A DNA stretch of 64,000 nt from the NCBI RefSeq assembly GCF_000973725.1, contig NZ_CP009621.1, positions 3,128,001 through 3,192,000 of the forward strand, in the 5' to 3' direction. Of this stretch, positions 17,069 to 24,972 are shown one piece after another. The DNA comes from Pontibacter korlensis. Lineage in GTDB: Bacteria > Bacteroidota > Bacteroidia > Cytophagales > Hymenobacteraceae. Under the pieces are notes generated by a model that was not told the DNA's origin, did not search any database, and saw only the letters and a list, made by a program, of their open reading frames with translations. The first letter of the stretch is position 1. Each line of letters opens with the position of its first letter. The translations under genes and the position numbers were made by a program.

Positions 17069-18607
17069 TTAGAAGCGGCAGCTACAAATTTCCCCACTAG
17101 GCCAGGAGTGGTTGTAGTTTAGTATCACACCTCCTCCTCCTGTCTCTGCCACAATTGGCTCCTGTTTTTCAAAGTCATAAAGCGTAAGTTGTCTTAAAGT
17201 ATAAAAAGCTTCCCAGAACTTGCTGAGCGAGGTGATGTAGGCGCGGCGAGCCTGGTCTTTTTCGGCTAAGGCAATGTTCAAATCCGTAATGCTGATGCGA
17301 CCGATCAGAAAGGTGCTTTTGGCTATCTCGTAACGCTCTGAGGCAATGGCATCGGCTTCAGCGGTAGTTCTGATGCGGCTCTTCAGGGTGTTATACTGGT
17401 TCACCTGTGTCATCACAGCCTGCTCAAAGTTGGTCTCTTCTTGGCTAATAGTATATTCTTCCAGCTGTTGGTTTAGCTGAGCTACTTTGGTTACAGAGCG
17501 CTGCCGACCCCAGTCCAGGAGCGGCATGGTAAAGCCGATGCGGGCGCGCTGTTGGTTGTCAGGGCGGTTGTAAATGTCGCTCAGGTCCAGCCCCTGTTTA
17601 GTAAGGCCGAAGGTGGCAAATATGCTGGCGTTGAAACCGTTGTCGCCGCGGGCTTTGGCTACCAGGCTCTGTGCCTCCAGTATCCTGCGCCTGAAGTTTA
17701 TACTTTCTTTGCGGTTCTTTCTTGCCTCAGCAAGAGCTAAAGCTGTAGCTACGGTTGTTTTGGGTATATTTTCCGGCACGTGCAGGTTGAAGGGGTTGCT
17801 GTCCTTCAGGCCAATATAGTTGCGTAGGGCTAGTGCCGCAGTCTGCTCATCCAGGTTCGCCTGGGCCAGCGCCAGATCAGAATTCAATACTGCCAGGCGC
17901 AGCTGCAGCAGGTCGTTTTTAGACAGGCGACCGAGCTTGTATTTCTCCTGTGCCACCTGGTATAGTGTGTCGTTATTGGCCAGGTTCTTAGCTGCTATAC
18001 TTTGGTTTACCTGGGCCAGCAGCAAATCAAAGTATAAATTAGTTGCTTTCACGGCAATCTCCTCGCGCTCCTCCACATACTGGCGCTGCGACTCCTCGTA
18101 GCGTAGCGGCTCTATCTTCTTGTTCCAGCTCAGAGCGTTATAAGCAAACAGCGGTTGCTCCAATCCAATGATGGCGGGATTGCCGTTGTAGCGGGTCTGG
18201 TCCCGGTCAAAGTCGTCGAAGCGCTGCATAAGCGAAGTAACGAAGAGCTTGCCCCCGGTTGGGCTGATAACCTGGCTCAGTGTAAGGCCAAGATCAGTAT
18301 TGTTGATGGATACAGGCTTAAATTCGATAGTGCCATCAGGTTGTGTTACCGGGTTGATGGTGCGGCTGAAATTGGGCAGCGTACCCTCCAGGCTGAGCTG
18401 TGGTCTGTACTCTGATTTAACGCTGCGCCACTTCCAGTAGCTGTTTTCTCGGCTGGTCTCCACCTGTAGCGCCTCTGCCGACTGCGACTGCGCCAAAGCA
18501 ATCACCTCCTGCAGGCTTAGTTGCCGTGGGGCAGGCTGTGCTATACTTTGGCCACAGTGCAGGGCAAACAGTACAAACAACAAACAATATGGGTAATGCT
18601 TTTTCAT
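17069..18607 (-). CDS. TolC-family outer membrane efflux protein
   Basis: A 512-residue outer-membrane channel protein. Signal peptide (YCLLFVLFALHCGQSIAQP), then two TolC repeats dominated by alpha-helical segments; LSLQEVIALAQSQSAEALQV near the mature N-terminus is the typical first helix. It would serve as the exit duct for the adjacent ABC permeases and adaptor. The last ~17 residues (NYNHSWPSGEICSCRF) run beyond the usual end of the family, possibly a small 3' alteration. The gene lies 138 bp downstream of the adaptor gene and is probably co-transcribed with it. Confidence 0.9.
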   Translation of the reverse strand: MKKHYPYCLLFVLFALHCGQSIAQPAPRQLSLQEVIALAQSQSAEALQVETSRENSYWKWRSVKSEYRPQLSLEGTLPNFSRTINPVTQPDGTIEFKPVSINNTDLGLTLSQVISPTGGKLFVTSLMQRFDDFDRDQTRYNGNPAIIGLEQPLFAYNALSWNKKIEPLRYEESQRQYVEEREEIAVKATNLYFDLLLAQVNQSIAAKNLANNDTLYQVAQEKYKLGRLSKNDLLQLRLAVLNSDLALAQANLDEQTAALALRNYIGLKDSNPFNLHVPENIPKTTVATALALAEARKNRKESINFRRRILEAQSLVAKARGDNGFNASIFATFGLTKQGLDLSDIYNRPDNQQRARIGFTMPLLDWGRQRSVTKVAQLNQQLEEYTISQEETNFEQAVMTQVNQYNTLKSRIRTTAEADAIASERYEIAKSTFLIGRISITDLNIALAEKDQARRAYITSLSKFWEAFYTLRQLTLYDFEKQEPIVAETGGGGVILNYNHSWPSGEICSCRF

Positions 18608-18745
18608 AGTTCTGCTTTGTGTATCAAGATGTTCGTATCAAGTAGCACGACATGTTGAGGTGTAAATCAGCGGTTCTGGACTTTTGGCTTGCAAACCCGA
18701 AAGAGCGAAATTGTGCTGTGGGAGTCATGATACCTAATTCAAGTT

Positions 18746-19990
18746 TTACCTCAACCGCACCTTTTTCACGTGCTCATAATCCTTCATGTCAGTGATCACG
18801 ATCACCTCACCGGACTCTACACCGTTTTCCAATTCCACAAAATCTATATTGCTTAAGCCGATTTTGGTAGGCACCTGTACCAGCTCATCCTCGCGCAGCA
18901 CAAACACTTTATCCGGTGAGCCGCTGTTGAAGTAGGGGCCGTTTTTCACGCGCAGGGTACTGTTCTTGCTGGCAGTCCTCACAAACAGGTCCACGCGCAG
19001 GCTGGGGCGCAGGAGTTTGTGGCTTTTCTCTTCCAGGGCGACATAGAAGGTAACAGTGCCGTTTTTTACAGAAGGCTCTATGGCCACAATGCTGCCTTTC
19101 AAGTCCGTGCCGTTAATGCGGGCGATGGCTTCGCCGCCTACGTGCAGCTGATCGGCAAAAGCATCTGAGATACTGGCCTGCACCCTGAAGCTGCTCAGGT
19201 CGGCCAGGCGGGCGATTACCTCACCGGCGTTCACGCTGCTGCCTATCTCGTTTTTGACCCAGGTTACCACACCAGGGTGAGTAGCGCGAACCTCGGCCTG
19301 CTGCATCTTGCGCTCCAGTTCTTCCATAGAGCGGCCGTTCATGGCCAAGGTATACCCCAGCTCCTGCACATCGGCTTTAAGCAGTCTGCGCTCACTTTCG
19401 ATATCGCGCTCCAGTTGCGCTAGTTCCTGCTGTTCTATGCTCAGCTTAAGTTCTGCCTGTTTTACCTGCTCCTGTGTGCCTCCACCAATCTTGAGGAGGT
19501 ACTGCTCGTCCTCCAGTTGTGCCTGCAGGCTTTTCACGTTCATGCGCTTAATGACTAATTGCGACTCCAGGCTGTTCAGCTTTTTCTCCAGCTGCAGGCG
19601 CATCTGCACGCTCTTGTGCTGGTTCAGCTGCTGCTCGTCTTTCAATTTATCGTAGGCAAGTTGGGTAAAAGAGCGGTCGAGGAGTAGTACCTGATCGCCG
19701 GGCTGCACCTGCTCGCCTGTGCTGCGCACCACCTGCTCAATGCGTGCCTGTATAGGGCTGGTGATAGCCTGCTCATGCTCCGGCACCACCACGCCGGAGG
19801 CACTTAGCGTTGCCACCACCGGCCCGCGCTCTACCACGGCCGTGCGTATCTCGCTGCGATTAATGCCAGGTGCCAGCAAACTCCTGAACCCAAAGATGGC
19901 CGCCAGCACCAAAGCTGCGGCTATACTTAGTTGCCAGATGCGCTTGCGGCGGCTGGCTTGTTTGGCAGATGCTGATAGTTCACGATCCAT
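18746..19990 (-). CDS. HlyD-family periplasmic adaptor subunit
   Basis: A 414-residue membrane fusion protein. An N-terminal membrane helix (about 18-38) is followed by a biotinyl-lipoyl half (VVERGPVVATLSASGVVVPE), a long coiled coil (about 105-215, with many Gln/Glu/Leu heptads), the second lipoyl half and a beta-barrel region. It should bridge the MacB-type permeases and the TolC protein encoded downstream. A sigma-54-type promoter at 20021-20036 would start transcription about 20 nt upstream of the ATG, so this gene is the likely direct target of the NtrC-type regulator. Confidence 0.9.
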   Translation of the reverse strand: MDRELSASAKQASRRKRIWQLSIAAALVLAAIFGFRSLLAPGINRSEIRTAVVERGPVVATLSASGVVVPEHEQAITSPIQARIEQVVRSTGEQVQPGDQVLLLDRSFTQLAYDKLKDEQQLNQHKSVQMRLQLEKKLNSLESQLVIKRMNVKSLQAQLEDEQYLLKIGGGTQEQVKQAELKLSIEQQELAQLERDIESERRLLKADVQELGYTLAMNGRSMEELERKMQQAEVRATHPGVVTWVKNEIGSSVNAGEVIARLADLSSFRVQASISDAFADQLHVGGEAIARINGTDLKGSIVAIEPSVKNGTVTFYVALEEKSHKLLRPSLRVDLFVRTASKNSTLRVKNGPYFNSGSPDKVFVLREDELVQVPTKIGLSNIDFVELENGVESGEVIVITDMKDYEHVKKVRLR

Positions 19991-20020
19991 AGTTTTAATG
20001 CTTATGCTCGTGTCTATATA

Positions 20021-20036
20021 GCCAATTTAGGTGCCA
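20021..20036 (-). promoter_or_regulatory. Sigma-54-like (-24/-12) promoter of the adaptor gene
   Basis: On the minus strand the sequence reads TGGCACCTAAATTGGC. Compared with TGGCAC-N5-TTGC, the -24 block is perfect, the spacing is right, and the -12 block is TTGG instead of TTGC. The inferred start (about 20010) gives a 20-nt leader to the ATG at 19990. A sigma-54 activator is encoded 7 kb away in the same gene block. Confidence 0.7.
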
Positions 20037-20102
20037 GTTATGTAAACCCTTGATTTATAGAGTTTTGTGTTGTAAGATGATGGTTTTGAGGCTATTGGAA
20101 GT

Positions 20103-20125
20103 GTTCAGTATTGAACAGTTTGTTC
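20103..20125 (-). promoter_or_regulatory. Candidate enhancer (UAS) of overlapping inverted repeats
   Basis: Two overlapping inverted repeats, GTTCA-GTAT-TGAAC (20103-20116) and GAACA-GTT-TGTTC (20113-20125), lie about 95-115 bp upstream of the predicted sigma-54 start site. This is the normal distance for an NtrC-type activator binding site. Assignment to the regulator at 11694-13070 is inference. Confidence 0.45.
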
Positions 20126-20156
20126 GGTTTTGGTAGGATTTTAGAAAGATTTTTAA

Positions 20157-20194
20157 TAACTAGATATATAGGTTGTAACTTATATATCTAGTTA
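20157..20194. repeat. 14-bp perfect inverted repeat
   Basis: TAACTAGATATATA (20157-20170) and TATATATCTAGTTA (20181-20194) are perfect inverted repeats separated by 10 nt. The element lies at the edge of an AT-rich stretch, between the efflux adaptor gene and the broken cyclase-like gene. It may be an operator, or a relic of an inserted element. Confidence 0.6.
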
Positions 20195-20247
20195 CAATTG
20201 ACAAGGAATAAGAACTACTGAAGAAGTAGTGTAGACTTCAATCGACA

Positions 20248-21028
20248 ATGTATCAAAATAGGATAGTTTTGCTTTTAGATATTTTAGGATTTTAAAAGAT
20301 AATAGGAGATACTGTTAGCAAGGATAAAGAAGTCCCTGAAAAAGTAGAATTCCTTATAGAAGCATTAAGGGGAATGAAAGAGGTTGTTTCTCGTATGTCT
20401 AAAGAAACGACCAAAGTTGTAACGCAGTTTTCAGATGCTATTGTCGTATCTTTTATAGAGAAAGATGTTAAAGAAATTCCCCAGTTCTTGAGTGATACCC
20501 ATCGCTTAGTAGCCACCCTTGCTAATAAGAATATGTTATGTCGAGGGGCGATCTCCTATGGCTTACTGTACCACGATGAAGATTTTAGGACCTGCTCTTG
20601 TGGATGCATATAAAACTGAAACAGAGGCTGCCATTTATCCAAGGGTTATTCTAGATAAAACCGTTATTGATAAAATGAAGGAGACCTACTCCTTTAACAG
20701 GCTAGATAGTTATCGAGCGGTTAGATTTGATGGCACAATAGACTCCTACTTAATTATGGATTCTGATGACAAGCTTTATATTGACTACTTTGCTAGAGCG
20801 GGATACTATTTCGAAGAAGAAAAACTGGTCAGCTACTATTCTACGCTACGGAAACAGATTATAAATGGCTTGAAGTACAAGTCACCTAGAATCAAGGCTA
20901 AGTATAGTTGGATGAAAAACAAGTTTAACAATGTTCCAAAGGCGCTTGAACAAATAGATGTTAAGGAAGAGCTATTCTACAAAAGGCCAGACATCCTAAA
21001 AATTAAAGAGCAGTTTAAAGAAATATAA
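20248..21028 (+). pseudogene. Broken nucleotidyl-cyclase-like gene (nonsense + frameshift)
   Basis: Two frames together encode about 259 residues resembling the class III nucleotidyl cyclase fold. From ATG 20248 the frame reads MYQNRIVLLLDILGF, then a TAA stop at 20293, and continues as KIIGDTVSK with QFSDAIVVSF and RGAISYGLLYHDEDF. Near 20588 it shifts by one base and continues as GPALVDAYKTETEAAIYPRV to the stop at 21028. Removing a single A after GATTTT restores HDEDF-GPAL. Motifs DILGF and FSDAIVVSF correspond to the two metal-aspartate regions of cyclases. The region is clearly more AT-rich than its neighbours, suggesting transfer. Two independent lesions favour true decay over sequencing error. 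Confidence 0.75.
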
Positions 21029-21092
21029 GATGCAGTTTATAGTGTGGCAGCTAGAGTAAGATACAAAGTAAGCCTTAGTAAAATCAACTTCA

Positions 21093-21776
21093 ATGAACCT
21101 AACGGAGCACTACAACACCCTCTACAAAGCCTCTAAAGAGAAAATCCTCTCCGGCAATTGCGAAACTGATCCGCTGTTGGATTCAGCTTCCGACAACCGT
21201 CTAGGTATCACCCTTCTGCTTCGCCCTGACAGCCAGGTGCAGAATAACATCCAGGCCTTTCTCAGTGACTTAAAGGCCATTGATCCTGCACAGTATTACT
21301 ACCCGAACTCGGACATACATGTAACGGTGATGTCTATTATATCCTGTTACAGCGGCTTTGATTTGGCGCAAATCTCTGTGCCGGAGTATGTGGAGCTGGT
21401 CAGGAAGAGCATACCTGCACAAGTCAGCATCAGGATTAAGTTTAGGGGTATCACGGCTTCTCCATCCACCGTGATGGTGCAGGGCTTTATGGAAGATGAC
21501 ACCTTAAATGAGCTGCGAAACAACCTGCGGGTAAACTTCAGGAATTCTGCACTGGAACAGAGCATCGACAAACGCTACGCCATACAAACGGCTCATACTA
21601 CGGTAGTTCGGTTTCGGCAGGAGATTACTCAGGTGCAGGAATACGTAAAGGTGCTGGAAAAATACCGGGAGCATGACTTTGGCACTTTCACGGCAGATGA
21701 GTTGGTGTTAGTATATAACGATTGGTACCAGAGAAGAGCGCATGTGCAGGATTTGCACAGGTTTAAGTTTGGTTGA
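21093..21776 (+). CDS. 2H phosphoesterase superfamily protein
   Basis: A 227-residue cytosolic protein with the two H-x-T-x motifs that define 2H phosphoesterases: HVTV at His76 (SDIHVTVMS) and HTTV at His168 (QTAHTTVVRF). The fold is shared with 2'-5' RNA ligases, cyclic phosphodiesterases and mutarotase-annotated proteins, so the likely chemistry is opening or forming 2',3'-cyclic or 2'-5' phosphodiester bonds. It lies 64 bp after the broken cyclase-like gene in the same direction. A shared past role in cyclic-nucleotide metabolism is possible but unproven. Substrate unknown. Confidence 0.8.
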   Translation: MNLTEHYNTLYKASKEKILSGNCETDPLLDSASDNRLGITLLLRPDSQVQNNIQAFLSDLKAIDPAQYYYPNSDIHVTVMSIISCYSGFDLAQISVPEYVELVRKSIPAQVSIRIKFRGITASPSTVMVQGFMEDDTLNELRNNLRVNFRNSALEQSIDKRYAIQTAHTTVVRFRQEITQVQEYVKVLEKYREHDFGTFTADELVLVYNDWYQRRAHVQDLHRFKFG

Positions 21777-22111
21777 ACAAGAACCTTTAAATAAAGGTCA
21801 ATCCTAAGAACAATCTAAAAGCATAGAATGCTGATCGGAGCTAAAGACTTTTCCGGTTTTTCAGGGAGGCGACTTGTGAAATCCGGTGCCCGTTAGGGCA
21901 GCGCCTTGGCGCAGGAAGGAACACAGTGCCGAGTGGGAAAACGCGTCCTCGCGGACGTGGAGCGCACAAACAGAAGCTATGGAAAAGGCCGCTAGTGAAG
22001 CCGAGGATGAACCACCACTACTCCAACTCAGGCTTAAAGTACATGCACAGCTTCCGTGTTATAGCAGAAGTTTTCTATATTCAGAAGCTAAACCTCATAT
22101 TACCTGATGAA
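21777..22111. repeat. Gene-free region with inverted intergenic repeat copy C
   Basis: About 335 bp. From about 21880 to 22030 it carries, in opposite orientation, the repeat seen at 16780-17040: CAGCGCCTTGGCGCAGGA and GGAACACAG, then CCTCGCGG and GGAGCGCAC, and AGCCGAGGATGAAC. Reading frames through it are spurious. Confidence 0.65.
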
Positions 22112-22240
22112 ATGAAAATTTATACTCCTCTTCGCCCTTTGTTTCTGTATGGCAAGTCAGTTGGTTGCACAGGACCCGCTGCTGGTAAACGTATACAACC
22201 GCAAAACCACCTCGCTCAACGGCGCCTGGCACTACATCAA
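22112..22240 (+). pseudogene. N-terminal remnant of a GH2-family glycosidase
   Basis: If one A is removed from the AAAA after ATG 22112, the frame reads a signal peptide (MKFILLFALCFCMASQLVAQ) followed by DPLLVNVYNRKTTSLNGAWH and YI. N-V-Y-x-R-x-T-T-S-L-N-G-x-W-x-Y-I is the usual opening of beta-glucuronidase/beta-galactosidase-like GH2 proteins. The similarity ends after codon 22236-22238, where dehydrogenase-like sequence begins. The gene is therefore both frameshifted at codon 2 and truncated to about 40 residues. Confidence 0.7.
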
Positions 22241-22249
22241 CGCAGGCGG

Positions 22250-22530
22250 AAGTATATTACCTCTGGTATACTTTCAGAAGATCCTATAGCTACGGGAACA
22301 GTGCTGAGCACAATCAACAGTGCTGTAAATGGCTTTGTGATCGAAGCAGCCGGCGAGCTGATTCGGCAGAGTATTCGCACGTGGTTAGCCCGGGCATAGT
22401 GGAAGACTCGATGGAGGCAATTGGCAGTTACTTCCCGGGACATAATCCAGTATCGATGGAGCGGGTGGTAAACGGTTACTTGAAAAGCGTGGAAGGCATC
22501 TGCACCGGAGAGGTGATAAAGGTGTATTAA
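22250..22530 (+). pseudogene. C-terminal remnant of a short-chain dehydrogenase
   Basis: Frame 22250-22380 reads KYITSGILSEDPIATGTVLS and then TINSAVNGFVIEAAGELIRQ, typical of the helix region after the SDR active site. At about 22380 the frame shifts and continues VVSPGIVEDSMEAIGSYFPG ... VVNGYLKSVEGICTGEVIKV, ending with the stop at 22528-22530. An SDR would read IRxNVVSPG at the junction; four bases appear lost there. The N-terminal Rossmann half, with the cofactor site, is absent and is replaced by the GH2 remnant, so a deletion joined two unrelated genes. Confidence 0.75.
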
Positions 22531-22597
22531 AAGGTGCTTCCCAAGCATTTCTCCCCATCTTTCCTTAATTTGCCTCAAACCGAAAATTACATTTTAC

Positions 22598-24373
22598 ATG
22601 ACCTACAAAGAAAGATTAGCAGCCATCCGAAGCCAAATGAAAGGTGAGGGCGTGAGTGCCTACATCATTCCATCGGCAGATCCACATATAAGTGAGTATG
22701 TTCCAGACAGGTATAAGTGCATTGAGTTTGCCTCTGGCTTTACCGGTTCGGCAGGAACTCTCGTGATTACCGAGGACACAGCTCACCTTTGGACGGATGC
22801 ACGCTACTTTGTGCAGGCTAATGAGCAATTGGAAGGTACAGGTTTTGAGTTGGCAAAGCTTCTGGTGCAGAATTCCCCGGAGTACATTGATTGGCTTGCC
22901 GAGCACTTGCCGGAAGGTGCCACAGTAGCCTTCGATGGCAAACTGATCTCAGTGGCCTTGGCGCAGTTGCTGGAGTCGCAGTTAACGCCTATTGGTTTTA
23001 AAATAAACAGCGACCGCGATTACCTGGAGCCAATTTGGCAAAACAGACCTGACCTGCCTACTGAGCCGGCCTTTCTGCTGGGTGAGGAAGTAGTGGGAGA
23101 GTCCTTGCAAAGTAAGCTGGAGCGTGTGCGCAAGGCCCTGAAAAAGCATAGAGCAGACTACCACCTGATCTCATCGCTGGACGATATGGCCTGGCTCTTT
23201 AACATGCGCGGTTCTGATGTTAAGTGCAACCCTGTAGTGCTGAGCTTCGCCCTTATCAGCCAGGACAAAGCCATGCTCTTTATTGATACAACCAAACTGA
23301 CGGAAGAAGACCAGCAGAAGCTGAAAGCCGCAGGAGTAGAGCTGGAGACCTATGATATGATCGAAAGAGCTGTTTGTGCCATGCCTGGAGACAGCATTCT
23401 GATAGACCCACGCCGCAACTGCTATGCGCTGTTTAAGGAGCTGCCGAAAGAGGTGCGCGTGGTGCAGGATACTAACCCAACCACATTCTTCAAAGCTGTG
23501 AAGAACGAAGTAGAGGTGGAGCATACCCGTAAAACCATGATTAAAGACGGTGTGGCGCTGACCCGCTTCTTTAAGTGGCTGGAGGAAAACATCGGCAAGA
23601 CCAGAATCACAGAGCTGACGGTGGTGGAGAAAGTGCGCGAGTTCCGTGCCCAGCAGGAGGGTTTTGTTGGCGAAAGCTTTGACACCATATCTGGTTACAA
23701 GGCACACGGGGCCCTGCCGCACTACCGCGTTACACCAGAAAGTGATATCGAGCTGCAGCCAGACGGTCTGTTCCTGTTAGATTCGGGCGGGCAGTATACT
23801 TCCGGAACCACCGATATTACCCGTGTTGTATCGCTGGGTAACCTGACAGAGGAGGAAAGTATAGACTATACTTTGGTGCTGAAAGGCATGATCGATGGGT
23901 CTACAGCCCGCTACCCGAAAGGCTCTAAGGGTTACCAAATAGATGCCATCTCGCGCAAACCCCTTTGGGACTATGCACGCAACTATGGCCATGGTACTGG
24001 TCATGGTGTTGGTTTCTTCCTGAACGTGCACGAAGGCCCGCATGTGCTCAACCCGACACCAACCGCTGTTAATTTGGAACTGGGCATGATCTCCTCAGTA
24101 GAACCTGGTTTGTACCGCACCGGCAAGCACGGCATCCGCATAGAGAACCTGGTGCTCACCGTGCAGGACGAGACAAACGAGTTTGGCGAATTCTATACTT
24201 TCGAGCACCTGACCCTGGCCCTGATCGATACCACTCAGGTTAAGAAGGAGCTGCTAGAGGCGCATCAGATCAAATGGCTGAACGAGTATCATCAGCAGGT
24301 AGTTGAGAAACTCGGCCCACACCTGAGCGAGGATGAACTGGCCTGGCTGAAGGAGAAAGCAAAGCCGATTTAG
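22598..24373 (+). CDS. Xaa-Pro aminopeptidase (M24B)
   Basis: A 591-residue cytosolic metallopeptidase removing N-terminal residues next to proline. Two creatinase-like N-terminal domains (about 1-300) precede the pita-bread catalytic domain. Dinuclear-metal ligands are visible: Asp in LLDSGGQY, Asp in GTTDITR, His in GHGTGHGVGF, Glu in SSVEPGLY and Glu in GIRIENL. The length matches the three-domain aminopeptidase P of eukaryotic/Bacteroidetes type. The gene is followed by a strong terminator. Confidence 0.93.
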   Translation: MTYKERLAAIRSQMKGEGVSAYIIPSADPHISEYVPDRYKCIEFASGFTGSAGTLVITEDTAHLWTDARYFVQANEQLEGTGFELAKLLVQNSPEYIDWLAEHLPEGATVAFDGKLISVALAQLLESQLTPIGFKINSDRDYLEPIWQNRPDLPTEPAFLLGEEVVGESLQSKLERVRKALKKHRADYHLISSLDDMAWLFNMRGSDVKCNPVVLSFALISQDKAMLFIDTTKLTEEDQQKLKAAGVELETYDMIERAVCAMPGDSILIDPRRNCYALFKELPKEVRVVQDTNPTTFFKAVKNEVEVEHTRKTMIKDGVALTRFFKWLEENIGKTRITELTVVEKVREFRAQQEGFVGESFDTISGYKAHGALPHYRVTPESDIELQPDGLFLLDSGGQYTSGTTDITRVVSLGNLTEEESIDYTLVLKGMIDGSTARYPKGSKGYQIDAISRKPLWDYARNYGHGTGHGVGFFLNVHEGPHVLNPTPTAVNLELGMISSVEPGLYRTGKHGIRIENLVLTVQDETNEFGEFYTFEHLTLALIDTTQVKKELLEAHQIKWLNEYHQQVVEKLGPHLSEDELAWLKEKAKPI

Positions 24374-24417
24374 ATGAAGTAACATCATAGACTGGCTTGA
24401 TCAACTCAAGCCGGCTG

Positions 24418-24458
24418 AGTACAAGCTGCTCCCTTGTGTGGGGCAGCTTGTACTTTTT
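24418..24458 (+). terminator. Rho-independent terminator after aminopeptidase P
   Basis: Stem AGTACAAGCTGC (24418-24429) / GCAGCTTGTACT (24443-24454), extended by CC/GG pairs, followed by a T-run. It lies 45 bp after the aminopeptidase stop codon. Confidence 0.9.
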
Positions 24459-24521
24459 GTTTATATTGAAGTATAACTCCTTTTGAAGAAGGAGAATGAT
24501 TTTAAGACACCGCAACACAGC

Positions 24522-24968
24522 ATGCAGATAAAAGAAGTTAAAGCCAAGGACATCTGGAGCCTCAGAAGGGGTGTAATGTGGCCGGAGAAGGAGGTAAGCT
24601 ATGTACAGCTGCCGGAAGATGAGTTGGGCCGCCATTACGGTTTGTATGTGGGCGAAGAGCTGGTTTCGGTTGTATCGCTGTTTGTGGAAGGGCAACGGGC
24701 ACAGTTCCGTAAGTTTGCCACCTTGCCACAGCACCAGGGTAAAGGTTGTGGCACTTCTTTGCTGAAACATCTTATAAAAGAGGCAGCTACCCAAGGCGTA
24801 ACGCGGCTTTGGTGCAATGCCCGCCAGGATAAGGCCTCTTTTTATGAGCGGTTTGGCTTGGTGAAAACAGACCAATCCTTTACCAAGGGAGGTATAGCAT
24901 ATGTGGTGATGGAAGGTGGGGTACGTACGCTTGTCGTGGAAAGAGCGGCAGGCAGTACTATGGAATAA
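24522..24968 (+). CDS. GNAT-family N-acetyltransferase
   Basis: A ~148-residue acetyltransferase. The acetyl-CoA pyrophosphate-binding motif A is QHQGKGCGTSLLKHL (R/Q-x-x-G-x-G/A form), and the C-terminal region NARQDKASFYERFGLVK is the usual beta5-alpha4 segment. The ATG at 24522 (MQIKEVKAKDIW) is chosen because the longer frame opens with a TTG at 24483 and adds residues not typical of the family. It is close to the exonuclease gene (4-bp gap) and probably co-transcribed. Acceptor substrate unknown. Confidence 0.8.
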   Translation: MQIKEVKAKDIWSLRRGVMWPEKEVSYVQLPEDELGRHYGLYVGEELVSVVSLFVEGQRAQFRKFATLPQHQGKGCGTSLLKHLIKEAATQGVTRLWCNARQDKASFYERFGLVKTDQSFTKGGIAYVVMEGGVRTLVVERAAGSTME

Positions 24969-24972
24969 GTTT

